Source of the DNA: Delphinus delphis
Lineage: Eukaryota > Chordata > Mammalia > Artiodactyla > Delphinidae
Direction: 5' to 3'
NCBI RefSeq assembly: GCF_949987515.2
Contig: NC_082700.1
Location: 38,341,380-38,405,379, forward strand
Length of the DNA: 64,000 bases
Position numbers and translations under genes: made by a program. Of this stretch, positions 11,541 to 23,010 are shown piece after piece (the first letter of the stretch is position 1; every line of letters begins with the position of its first letter). Below the pieces are notes generated by a model, which saw nothing but the letters and a program-made list of their open reading frames with translations, did not search any database and was not told the origin of the DNA.

Positions 11541-11861
11541 GGGCTTCCCTGGTGGCACAGTGGTTGGGGGTCCACCTGCCAATGCAGGGGACGCAGGTTC
11601 GATCCCTGGTCCAGGAGGATCCCACATGCCGTGGAGTGGCTGGGACCGTTTGCTGCAGCTGCTGAGCCTGTGCTCTAGAGCCCTGTGAGCCACAACTGTT
11701 GAGCCCGTGCTCCACAGCAAGGGAGGCCACCACATTGAGAGGCCTGCGCACTGTGACGGGGGTGGCCCCTACTCGCAACAGCTGGAGGGGGCCAGCCTGC
11801 AGTAGCAGGGACCCAATGCAGCCAAAAATAAATAAATAAATTTATTAAAAAATATATATAT
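11541..11861 (+). mobile_element. CHR-type tRNA-Glu SINE, long form
   Basis: Starts GGGCTTCCCTGGTGGCACAG, with A-box-like GTGGTTGGGGGTCC and B-box-like GGTTCGATCCC near 11598, so the head derives from tRNA-Glu. It keeps the long body ending CCAATGCAGCCAAAAATAAATAA, followed by an A/T-rich tail. The three other copies in the window lack that 3' body, so this is an older subfamily. ATATTTCA at 11533-11540 recurs at 11862-11869 as a probable, short target-site duplication. Confidence 0.9.
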
Positions 11862-11869
11862 ATATTTCA

Positions 11870-13209
11870 AGCTTGAAGTGGATTTTTGGATGTTTGCACT
11901 GGATTTGTATATTTATATTTTATAAATATCACTATTATACTCTATAGACACATATAATGATTATTTCAGAGGACTTAGGATATATAGTTTGATGTGTCAC
12001 CAAATTCTGGGAGAAATGGATGTGAAATTACAGCTAGACTTCTTTTTTTGTTCTATAGTACATACAATTCTGAATATAGATATAAGGATGCTTTACCTAT
12101 TTAAAGGCTTGAGATACACTTATCTATGTCAATTACATATAAAAATAATACAGATAATATAAACTACATATTCTCAACTTTGACTTAATTTTAGCTTTTA
12201 TTTTAATTTTACATTATTTTGAGATTTAAAATGTTAAAGTTTATTTTAAAATAGAAACAGCATAGAATCAATCTAATTATTGAGGAAGAGTTACCTAGAC
12301 ATCTTTTTTCTCTAAATACTTCAAACAAACAATGAATGTATGCCAGAATGTAAGTGTGTGTTTGTATGTGTCTGTGTTGCATATATTAAATACAGATTAA
12401 ATCTTCAAAAAGAATACATTAAGCAGACACCTTCTCTTTAAATGTCATTTATTTCTTCAATTTTGGAATTATTGGAAATTTAGAAGATCATTCAGTGTCC
12501 ACAGCATGTTATGAATGAGAGAGAGAGATTGATTCTGAAGCCAAGACCACGATGAGATCCATATTCAGCAGGTCAGGCATAGAGTCTAAATCTGAAATTT
12601 TGGAAAAAAAAATTCAAATTTTATGAAGTATCTAATGGGTCTTATGTGGAAGGTGGACAGGGGGGCTAAAGGCAGAGTTTAAGTGATGATCAGTATATAT
12701 GTCATATAGATAAATTAATGCTTTGCAGTCTCAGGATCACAACCAGCTTTTTCTTAATAGAATAAGTTGTATAGAATTAAATAAATAGGTTAGAACAGCA
12801 TAAAATAAAGAGACAAAGAGAATAAGAGAAGAAAATAGAAGAGAAAAATATATTAGTTTGTATGGCATATAAAATAGTTAAGTATTATTTCACTTTTATT
12901 TCAAGTATATTAATAAATATGAATAGATTCATTTACTTTAACTTGGTTAAGTGCATTTATACATTAATCCTACCATAAATCACCAAGAGGAGTTATTGAG
13001 GGGAGAACTTTTTAAACTCTTTCAGTTTACCCACCCTTTTTACAAAGGAAATCTTATGGGACAAACGATCCAAGAGACATACATCAATAAACTCTGACCT
13101 AAGGTTGGGATTTAAGAGAGAAAACCGCTGAAGTGAAAGAGTGTTGTATTATTCTGTGAGTCTGGTTGCTGGTCTCAAATCTGGGTCTGCCACCATCTTT
13201 GTCAGAAGC
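11870..13209. other. Unique AT-rich sequence, no gene seen
   Basis: No long open frames and no repeat I can identify. Confidence 0.45.
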
Positions 13210-13440
13210 ATTAGAGTAGTGGCTAAGAGTACAAGCTATAGATCTAAATTTTCTGAATTTGAATCCTGCCACAGCCCCTTATTTGCTATGTGACTGTGTG
13301 CAAGTCACTTACCTCTCTATGCTTTCCTTTGTTGAACTATAAACCAGAGCATAGGAGATTCCTCCCCCAAAAGTTGTTAATTCAGTTAATAAAATCAAAA
13401 TCTTTTTGAAGCGTTCCAGATAAATAAGTGGTATGAAGGG
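13210..13440 (+). mobile_element. MIR SINE
   Basis: The core matches MIR: AGTAGTGGCTAAGAGTACA, then GAATCCTGCC, then TATGTGACTGTGTGCAAGTC and ACTTACCTCTCTATGC. This is an ancient mammalian-wide tRNA-derived SINE; the 3' end is diffuse. Confidence 0.85.
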
Positions 13441-13455
13441 TGAGTTACTTTTTAT

Positions 13456-13653
13456 CAGTGGCTTTCAAACTTTTGCCCTTAAACCATAATAAGCAACCCA
13501 TTTTACATAGAAATGTAGTATAAACATTCAAGCATACACAAACATATATTGATATTTAACCCATTCACTGGTAAAATAATTTGTTTATAAAATCATATTC
13601 AAAGAAAACCTATTAATTATTATATTCCATGTAACTCATTTTGATAAACACTG
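13456..13653. mobile_element. Probable hAT-type non-autonomous DNA transposon (MER group)
   Basis: Begins CAGTGGCTTTCAAACTTTT and ends ATTTTGATAAACACTG. The ends are imperfect inverted repeats typical of hAT/MER1-group elements. No clear 8-bp duplication remains. Confidence 0.45.
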
Positions 13654-13659
13654 GTCTAG

Positions 13660-15334
13660 ATCATAAATGATACTGTATGCTAAATTCAATTTTCTAATGT
13701 TAAAATCAAGACTCTTGAAATTTAAGACCTCCGTTGTTAAATAACATGCATGTTAGAAAATAAAACAAAAAGGATGTGATGTCAAAGGTGTGCATGTGTG
13801 AGTGTATTATCTACACACTTGTTATCAGAAAAGTAAAAGTATTTTTAAAAATTTCCAATTCCACCTTGCTTTTTGGACAAAAATCTTTAATGATATATGT
13901 CTAGCATATTCTTCAAATGAACATCCATTCAAAAACAAAACCTTGAAGGATTTCTCATTGAGATTAATTTCTTACTGCGTTTGTCATTGTTGCCCATTCT
14001 TATGTGTCTGTTTTTAAAGGAGATGTATGTACCTTATCACAAGTATGATGTCTTCTTTTTTTCCATTTCTGCTAAGAATTCTTTTAAAAATAAGATCAAA
14101 ATAATATTTTTTAGTTTCTATCTACAAATTAATAAAGCCTCAACACAGTGATATGCTGAAATAATTGCAGAAATACTGCTATACAGTGAAAGATGACAGA
14201 AATAGAGCGAACTTTTGGATGGCAGGCAACTCCAGCTTCTTCTTCAAGTAATGTACAAGTTTGAATTTGAACATACAAAAATTGCTAAAATTTTATATTG
14301 GTCAGAAGTATATTATGTGAAAGTAAACTACCACTTATCTATATTAAATGTTAGTAGTTCAGATTGACCAGTAATGTTTAAAAACTAGTCAATTAGGTTT
14401 ATAAGATAATATGAGAATAGAGGGAAAATTCATTAACTAATATTTTAAAATATATTTTAATTTTTCAATATACCACTCTACATGTTTGCATCTTAAAATT
14501 GGAATAAAAGTGAAGGGATTATCACTACTTTCAAACTTTCCTTTAAGAGTCAACTCTGTAGCTGCAGAAGGTGGAAATTCCTGGTGTCCAGAAATCATAC
14601 CCTCCCAAATAATTCCACTGTGTCAGTTAAAGTTTAAAAAGCAGCTCACCCCACCAAAGAAAGCCATATTGCATGTAAGTTTGATAATGAATTCTTAAAT
14701 AATGAAGTTCATGCATTTAAAAAATAGCAGTTTGTGAGTTTAGCCCACATCTAGCAAAAAAAGACATTTTTTAAACACATACTTTAGAGAAGAGGTTTAT
14801 AATTTTTCAGATTGATCTCATAGCCACTACCATCTAATACTCTTATCCTATTGATGTATAATTATTTCCATATTTTTGGCCAGGAAGCCAAGATGCTTTA
14901 AAGTACAATTTCTGGAGTAATTATCTCAAGTTTGATTTGGATGAGTATTTAGGACATAATATCTATTTAAAACAAATGGATAGAATAAAATTTCAGGAAA
15001 TCTCATATTGATATTTAATTTTAAGCAATTTGTAGCTGTGCATTTTACCAAAATTCTACAGGAGATTTAGTATTGTTTTCAAAGTGATGGCTGGTTTGTT
15101 TATTTGCTTATTGGCACAGTTATTACATAAGAAGTTTTCCAGTTGAGACCATGGAAAACCTCCACTCAAGATGTGAAGGAAAAACAAGAACATTTGGGTG
15201 AGTGTGAGTTTAATCTTGATTCAGAATGTATCTAGAAAGCAGAATATGATGTGTATCATCTTAAGTAATACAAACATTGATACAATACAATAAGGATATT
15301 CAAATTTGAATTCTAAATATGGATTGAAAAAATA
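13660..15334. other. Unique AT-rich sequence, no gene seen
   Basis: No recognisable gene or repeat. Short open frames at 13802-14017 and 14486-14698 have no domain features. Confidence 0.45.
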
Positions 15335-15655
15335 GATAAACAAATTGAGGTAGTATACAATGTAATACTATGCAGCAATGAATGGAAGAAACAACTAATA
15401 CATGTAATAACATGGGTGAATCTCAGTAGTATCATGATAAGTGGGAAAAAAGACATAAAAGGCAAATACTGTATAATTTAATTTCTATGACATTCCAGAA
15501 AAAGCAAAGCTATAGAGACAGAACTCAGATCAGTGGTTGATAGGAGCTGGGGCTTGAAGGGAGGGTATTAACTACAAAGAGGCTTAGAGGAAGTTTTTGG
15601 AGTGATATAGACTGTAGTTTTATGGATCAACTATAGTCTATAACTTGACTATAGT
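15335..15655 (+). mobile_element. Old L1 3' portion, first part
   Basis: Sense-strand fragment with the L1 C-terminal and 3' UTR landmarks AATACTATGCAGCAATGAATG, ATCAGTGGTTGATAGGAGCTGG and GGAGTGATATAGACTG. The tail of the same element resumes at about 16162, so an insert separates the two. Confidence 0.7.
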
Positions 15656-16161
15656 TGTGGTTTTTCAAGGAAAGAATTTCACTGAATGGAGTTAAATAGG
15701 CAAAGGAGAGTTTGTTCAAGACTATTGCAATAAGGGAGAGAAATGGAACTCAACTATTTTAGAAAAAATGTGGGAGAGTTTTAAGCACTGGGGTGAACTA
15801 GTGGGAAAAGATGGGGGGATTTGAGATGGGAAGTTGGTCAAAGTGATCAGGCCATCTGTTTTTGGCCTTAGTACTTATAAAAGTTAGGCTCCTCTCCCAT
15901 GCAGAAACTAGGAGATAAGGATGGACTTATCTTTCTTGATTAGTATATCAAAAAAAAGACATTCCTGAGCTGTAAAACTGGCAAGAGAGGGGAGACTTTT
16001 ATTTCAAAAGGGCAGAGAGATCTTTTACAATTGTAAGTTGTGTTTCTTTTTTCAAGTAAATGCTCTAAGAAAAGGGAGGTCAGGGCCTAGAATCAGAAAG
16101 AAGGCTGTCTAAAGTTTAGTCAAGCTGAGGGGAATGTGAAGGGTATCCTAGTCAGAGTCCA
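15656..16161. mobile_element. Insert of about 500 bp splitting an old L1 tail, possibly LTR-like
   Basis: This stretch separates two adjacent parts of an L1 3' end and is not itself L1-like. It includes GTTCAAGACTATTGCAATAA and a TATAAAA-like box (TTATAAAAGTTAG near 15876). That would suit a solitary retroviral-type LTR, but I could not confirm terminal TG...CA with a matching target duplication, and the family is not identified. Confidence 0.35.
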
Positions 16162-16272
16162 TACTGTGTGTGTTTGTCAGAACTCATAGAACTCTACTCC
16201 TAAAAGGGTGACTTTCACTACATGCAAATTATTTGAATGTGTGCTCAATAAACTTGACATTAAAAAAAAAAT
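16162..16272 (+). mobile_element. Old L1 3' tail, second part with poly-A
   Basis: GTCAGAACTCATAGAACTCT, CTAAAAGGGTGACTTTCACT, CTCAATAAACTTGACATT and a run of A are the conserved end of old L1 (L1M-type) 3' UTRs. It continues the fragment at 15335-15655. Confidence 0.75.
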
Positions 16273-18983
16273 ACAGCAGTGAAAAATGTCACCATTGGTG
16301 TAGAAGAAGAGCAGTAAGATCATGATTCCATAGAGAAAGGGAAAAGTGAGATTATAACCCCATAGGAAATTGATCCTTTTCTCTTTCATGTATGGATCAT
16401 CTAACATCTTTCATTAGTGACATGATAATAAGTAAACTTAATATATTCATGATATCAGGTCTCTGCCTAGAAATACAAAACAGAGACCCTAGCTGCTATA
16501 GACAAAATGTTTGCTTGCATATCTTTCTATTTACTCAATTGTTAAGAAAAACAAGGAGCTGGAACCTAGAGGAACATACTTAATTAAAATCAATACACTC
16601 ATCTAACCAAATTCTATATCAGACACACGATTCTAGCTTCATAGAATCGAAGCAATTGTACTATTCTTTCAACAAGATGTACATAGTTATGGTGAAAATC
16701 ATCTCAGGAGTGAGCTTTGCTTCTTAGAATGAAACTGTATAGTGGCAGAAAAAAGAGAGTTTCTTATGTTGATTCCTACACTGCTGAATGTTTTAATTCC
16801 AGAATCAGAGGGTGTCTAATCTCCTTGTAGTGGTGACTAGAGGGCAAAGTTCTCATTTTCATCAGGGAATAAGGGACAAGGGGCTGGGGATGCAAGGAAT
16901 CAGGATCTCCAAGGAACAGCATGCTTTATGCATCTTGTTAACAGGATTCTCCAGGCACTCTCTCCCCACCCTTTAGTCACTTCACTGAAAATACAAAAGG
17001 CTCATTTAGCAGCACCGGTAGGCAAAGCATCACAGAACCAATCAATCAACACAAATATTTCCTCTCTGAGGCTCCCTTGTGACCTTGAGAAACATGATGA
17101 ATGACTTAAAGGTTGGAACAGACAGAAGTTTCATGATAAACCAAAAAATTATGTTCTGCTGCATGATGAAGATAAATAAAATGGAGAGAGCTATATATAC
17201 GTTTAGTTTAAATAAGACTCGGTAAATTCTGTAACTGCTTTGTGCAGCCTTGACCCCAGATCAGAGGTACTCAGCCTGTATGGCAATCAGAAATTTCTCA
17301 GTAAACCTCAGCCTGTTACAGTTCTTACCAGATTTACTTTCTCAGTACAATAGTACTTTACAGCTTTCTACTCAATTATGGCCAGAGTTCCTAGCAGTTA
17401 TTGATAACCATACCATATACTTTATATCTCAACCAGCACAGGCAGGAGCAAGGCAATCATCACAGTGAATTTCCTAACCTGGATCTATCCTCCTGAAACA
17501 TGAAGATGATGACTCAGTTCTACAGTTGAGCTCGTGATTCTCACTGTGGCGAAAATGCTTATGTCATTTTTATTTTTAGCTCTTTGGCACAATTATAGAA
17601 AATTATTGTAGGAAAATCACAGCTTTCATAAGGAAGAGACCTGACCACTTTTAAGAGGTTCTAAATGTTGGGAAAAACTCATAAACACTGTGCAGTGCAT
17701 TTCTTGGTGAGAAAATGCAGATAAAAATATGTTTACTCAAAGAATGAAGTACAATTGCCAGACAGTTTCACTTTATCTTTCCCATTCTCTGCCTTCTCCC
17801 TCTGAAACCTGCCTTGTGTTTCCTTTGTTGTGGATGATATCAAAAACCCATACTCTTCCAAGGCCTGCCTCTCTCTTCAAAAATCACCTGTGATTCAAGT
17901 GTCCATTTCCGGCGTGTGCAGCAGAGCTGAATTAGGTGAACACAGAGCTGATGAGAATGACAATCTTGAGTGGCTTTTCTCCCACGTCCCTCTCACTAAG
18001 ATGCAAGTGAATAAAATGAATTAGTTTAATGGTTGGAGGTGTTTGCAAACTAAGTTCAGTAAAACCATGTCATAGTGATTTGACGTTTCAGAGTGACTTC
18101 AATACCAAAAAATATGGGGCCAAATTTCAGAGCACCTGCCATTTCATTTAATGTAACATTTTTAGCCACATTAGGTATGTGAGCACTCCTTTATTTAAGA
18201 GCAGTATTATGACTTTTAGGTCCAAAATAATAAAATTTTTAGATATTCTTTTTGTGCAGAAAAAGAACATTTTGATTTTACAATTAGGTTTTTTAGTAGT
18301 TTCAGCAGTATCGGTATGCTTTTACTTCTAAGTCAATATCTACTTTACTTAAAATACCAGATATGATGTGAAATAAGGATTCAAATGCAAGATCTAGGTA
18401 ATATTCTCTAATACCATGCTACATTATGGTCACTTCTGACAGTTTATTAGTAATTAGTATATTAGTACTAATATAACTGGTACCAAAGTATTGCAGTAGC
18501 TAGTACTAATCGTACTCAATGATTTTATATTATGATGAATGCATACAGTTACAAATCAGTACATTCTGTACCTGAAAGTCGCAAATGGTTTTATTAACGT
18601 CTCCCCATGACACCAATATTCTCATGCTTCCTTTCCTACATTATGTGCGTTAAAGTGTCTGCTGTAGAAAGTAGAACATAGCATTTTTTCCTGTGGCACA
18701 ATGCACTTCTTTTTAATGCGTGAGCAGGCAGTTGGGCTCATTAAGCTCAGTGGCACTGAGAGTAAACTAAAGAGGAATGAACGGAAAAGGAGCTGAAGTA
18801 CCATCATCCCACTAATGATACTGAAGCTGCTCAGCTTTACTGGGTGTCTGCCCAGTCATCCACTAATACATGGCATGATCCAGGATGTGAACTTTGTGCT
18901 GGAGTGCCAAAGCGTCAAATCCAAAAAACAAAGCATTGCCTGGAAGAATGTCTGGAATAATTTAAGGAATTGTGAATAATTAT
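16273..18983. other. Unique sequence, no gene seen
   Basis: Moderately AT-rich. Short frames, for example 17250-17468 and 17830-18024, lack recognisable domains or splice context I could defend. Confidence 0.45.
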
Positions 18984-19019
18984 GGTGTGTGTTTGTGTGT
19001 GTGTGTGTGCATGTGTGTA
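18984..19019. repeat. (GT)n microsatellite
   Basis: Interrupted GT repeat of about 36 bp. The complementary-strand frame 18856-19068 owes its THTHTN-type stretch to it. Confidence 0.85.
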
Positions 19020-19468
19020 TCACTGTATTTGTTGGTGGGTGAGTTAGAAAGAAAGAGGGAGACAGCACACAGGATAGAAGAAATAATGGAAGCAGGGGAT
19101 ATTCAATTTCCTCAAGACTATATTGAATAAAGATAGCAATTCTATCGCAGGGGTATATGTATTTCAGAATGCATAAATTGGAGAATATCCAGATAGCTCA
19201 GTGTCACTTTTGGATTTAAAGGTGGTAGCTCCTGAATGTTAAATAATTTCTAATAAATGTGTACTTTCTTAAGAAGGGACTAGAATGCATAGCTCTTCAG
19301 ATACCCATACACTTCCATATCACAGTGTTATTTAGATATTTACTAACATTCAGTTATTATAATTAACACTATGATTTCTTTTATAAATGAATATTATTGT
19401 TCCCAGTTCACCCCTGCACATGAGGAAGTATACAGAAAAGTGCCCTTTGAAACAAGGGAAGAAAACAG

Positions 19469-19512
19469 ATTCTCTGTTCAAACTGGGCATAAGCCCAGTT
19501 TGAACAGAGAAT
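19469..19512. repeat. Perfect 20-bp inverted repeat with 4-nt loop
   Basis: Left arm ATTCTCTGTTCAAACTGGGC (19469-19488), spacer ATAA, right arm 19493-19512. The right arm is the exact reverse complement of the left, 20 of 20. It lies in apparently unique sequence, not in a recognised repeat. Confidence 0.95.
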
Positions 19513-21775
19513 TGCTCAGCTGGGGATGGCAGCTTTCGTAGCCTCTGGTTAACACAGACCCCTCAGTGGCTTTTCACAGCCACTTAGAAACAAGTCCCAG
19601 GAGGCTCAAAATGGAGGTTGCAGCTGTGGACACTGGGGAACATGTATGTGGTCCTGGATGCGTGCTCACAGACCTCTTTCTGATTTTCATTCTGCTTATG
19701 TTTTGTGCAGGAGGTTGGAGGGCACGTGGGGAAGGGACATTCCTCTCACCCAGTTTTCCCCTCCCTTTTTGTAAGCCCTCAGAGAGAGATAAACCTTTGG
19801 GACATTGATCAGGTATGCTCTGAAAACCACAGATCAGAGATAGGGCTCAGTAACATCATTGCCCTTTAAAAAACACAGAGCCAAACACACTAGTCCCTCT
19901 TATAAGTTTAATGGTCCAACAGAGGCAAATGAATCAACAGAACAGAAACAGTAAGAAGGTCAGTTTGATCATCGTATTTGAATTTGTGCTGAACATTTAA
20001 AAGTGGTGTGAAAAATCAATCCATGGTCCAAGTTTTTCCTGCTGGAGGACTTCACCAAGAAGAAAATGGTATGTTTTACAATACCAAGAAGATCCTGGAG
20101 GAGTGGGACATGGAACATATGGAAGAAATGGAAAATGTCCTACAGGATGTCCTTAAATAGAAATGTGCTCTTAGATAAAGAAAAGGCTCTTATGAGAAAG
20201 AAGTATAAGCTATTTCTGGCTCCAAGGTGCTTAAAGCCCAGCAGAAAACTGCATTTGCTACCACAAGCTATAACAGTTTATGCTATTACAATTCATCCAT
20301 TTATTTCAATATTTTTTCCTACATGTTTCAAATTCATTGTAAAGGAGAAATTAAGCATTCTCACCAACGAGGGGACTAAAAGGCTTTGATAAAACTAAAA
20401 ACGTCTTAGAGTTCAGTAATATCAACTAGTGAATTGGAATATTGACTAGTTTGGCAATATACATGCATAATCCCTATTTTTACTTGAAACCTCTCTCCTT
20501 TCTCGCCAGCTTCTTTTCCATTAACTGTTGAGCCCAGGAACTTCATATTTTAAAATCATGTCCAATAAAAGTAACATCTTGGACCTTAATGAAAGCAAAT
20601 TCTTAGAGATACTATATAATATAAATTTCTGTTATAGAAGGCTCAAAAGTGAGAGAATGCATTTAATTCAGAGAGGCCTAGTTAATAAAGCTCATTCTTT
20701 TAACATTCAATTTAACATATGTATGTTAGCATATTGCTTACCTACAATATGTAGATATTTTCCTAGATACTTTGAGGATAAACATTTTAGCCAGTTCTTA
20801 ACTTCTACATCCAAGTTTTCAGAGGTTGAGATAGATCCTACACACACATACTGCAACCTCGTTTGAACTATTTGCTGTTATGGGGCACATAAAGGGAAGA
20901 AGGATGGAACGTGAGATAGACTGAGGCTGACATATCAAAGAATGGCACATGGGAGGAGTAGGAGTTGAGTAGAGCATCAGAAAATAGTAAAAGAGCTGTC
21001 AGGAGATCGGAGCGCTAATCAGGAAAGAAAATTGTGGGAGGAGTGCCGTGTAGACAAACGAGGTAGCAGAGTGAGGGGCAGAGGATGGAAAAGTAGGGTA
21101 CATTGTGGTACAGGGAGGGTACTATCAGGAAAGAAAGATTTTCATACCTGATCCTAGCCAAGAGTCTGAAAAGTGGTAGAAAAGATACATTTAAATCAAT
21201 TTTATTGCTGACATGAATTTGTAAACCAGAAATAATCTTCTGACATTAAAGACTTATTGAGACAGGCAGCAATAGAGTGCAAGAATATAAATGTTTTAAA
21301 AAAATGTTTTTGAGAGAAACTGCATGTAACCTGTCATCTTTTTTAATTCACAAAACTTATCATAAAGGGATTTTGTTCCTTTCAGACAGTATTATTTTGG
21401 GAAATGAAAAAACAAGAGGAATTAGAGAAGAGGGAACAGTTTTATCAATTATGTGGATGTGGCAGATCTTTAATTTTTTCCCCTTTTTCAAAGGAATCTC
21501 TTCTATCTAATGATCTGAGAATATTATAAACCTGATCAGTCTACAAAAGCATTTATTTTATACATGGTCTGGGCAGCTATCAATATAATGTCATCTAATA
21601 AAAATATTATAATGTAATATATAAAGCCAGTTTAGCTTTGGCATCCTTTCTTATGCTATCTTTCCTTTTACCTTTTTCTCCCCACAAATGAACATAACTG
21701 CCACCAACCCATTCTCCCAACACATGACCACAGGAAATCAGCCTAATTCACAAGATTATTTCAACATGGTACATA
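19513..21775. other. Unique sequence, no gene supported
   Basis: A somewhat GC-richer patch at about 19530-19800 and several open frames of 77-112 codons (20066-20389, 20528-20866, 21277-21510) show no recognisable family. The frame at 20528-20866 is in AT-rich DNA and has no coding-like bias that I can see. Confidence 0.4.
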
Positions 21776-23010
21776 TTTTTTTATTGAGGTAACATTGTTT
21801 TTTAACATTATATAAATTTCATGTGTACATTATATGTCAACTTCTGTATACACTATATCTTGCTCCACACCAAAAGTTTAGTTTTGTCTATCATCATACA
21901 TTTGACCCCCTTTACCTGTTGTGCTCTCCCCCTACTACCCTTCCCCTCTGGTAACCATTACTGTGTTTTCTGTATCTGTGTGTTTGCTTTGTTTTACTTT
22001 GTTTGTTTGTTAATTTTCATATTCCACTTATGAATGAAATCATACAGTATTTTTCTTCACTTGACTTATTTCACTTAGCATAATACCCTCAAGGCCCATC
22101 CATGTTGTCACAAATGGCAAGATTTCTTTCTTGTTTTATGGTTCATATGGTTCAAATACAATTCCAATCTATATACATGCAACATCTTCTTTACCCATCC
22201 ACCCATTGATGGGCTGTTCGGTTGTTTCTATATCTTGGCTGTTGTAAATAATGCTGTGGTGAACATAAGGGTGCATATGTCTTTTCACATTATTGTTTTA
22301 ATGTTCTTTGTATAAATACCCAGAAGGGGTTGCTGGATAATATGGTAGTTCTATCCTTAATGTTCTGAGGAATCTCCATAATGTTTCCCATAGTGGCTGC
22401 ACCAATTTATGTTCCCTCCAATAGTGTATGAGGGTTCCATTTCCTCCACATCCTCTCCAACACTTATTTCTTTCCTTTTTGTTAATAGCCACTCTAATGG
22501 GTGTGATGTAATATACTATTGTGGTTTTGAGTGGCATTTCCCTAATAATTAGTGATGTTTACCATCTTTTCATGTACCTGTTGGCCGTTTGTATGTCTTC
22601 CGTGTATTCAGATCCTCTGTGCATTGGGTTGTTTGATTTTTTTGTTGTTGACTTGTATAAGTTCTTTATATTTTTTGGATATTAATCCCTTATCAGATAT
22701 TTAATTTACAAATACTTTCTGTCATTTGGTAGGTTGTTTTTTTTGGTTTGTTGATGGATCCTTTGCTGTGCAGAAGCATTTTAGTTTGATGTAGTTCCAT
22801 TTGTTTATTTTTGCTTTTGTTTCCTTTGCCTGAGGAGAGATATCCAAAAAGATATTGCTAAGATAATTGCCAAAGAGCATATTGCCTATGTTTTCTTCTA
22901 GAATTTTTGTGGTTTCAGGTCTTACATTCAAGTGTTTAATCCATTTTGAGTTGCTTTCTGTGTACACTGTAAGACAGTGGTCTAGTTTCATTCCTTTGCA
23001 TGTGGCTGTA
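21776..23010 (-). mobile_element. 5'-truncated old LINE-1 (3' UTR plus ORF2 C-terminal part)
   Basis: Starts with the poly-T of the A-tail and TTATTGAGGTAACATTG, a common start of old L1 3' ends. ORF2 remnants follow on the minus strand. The frame at 22298-22537 carries [17 protein letters not shown] and VQPLWETLWRFLRTL. The frame entering at 22722 carries KWNYIKLKCFCTAKDPST and SKWIKHLNVRPETTKILEEN. Similarity stops at CATGTGGCTGTA (23010). It is more diverged than the 154-8093 copy, with several stops, and is 5'-truncated. Confidence 0.9.

Noticed and set aside
17250..17468. Plus-strand frame of 72 codons, considered as a retroviral-type relic
   Set aside because: No recognisable motif or neighbouring retroviral sequence supports it.
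20528..20866. Plus-strand frame of 112 codons
   Set aside because: AT-rich, no recognisable domain and no splice or promoter context; fits a chance open frame.
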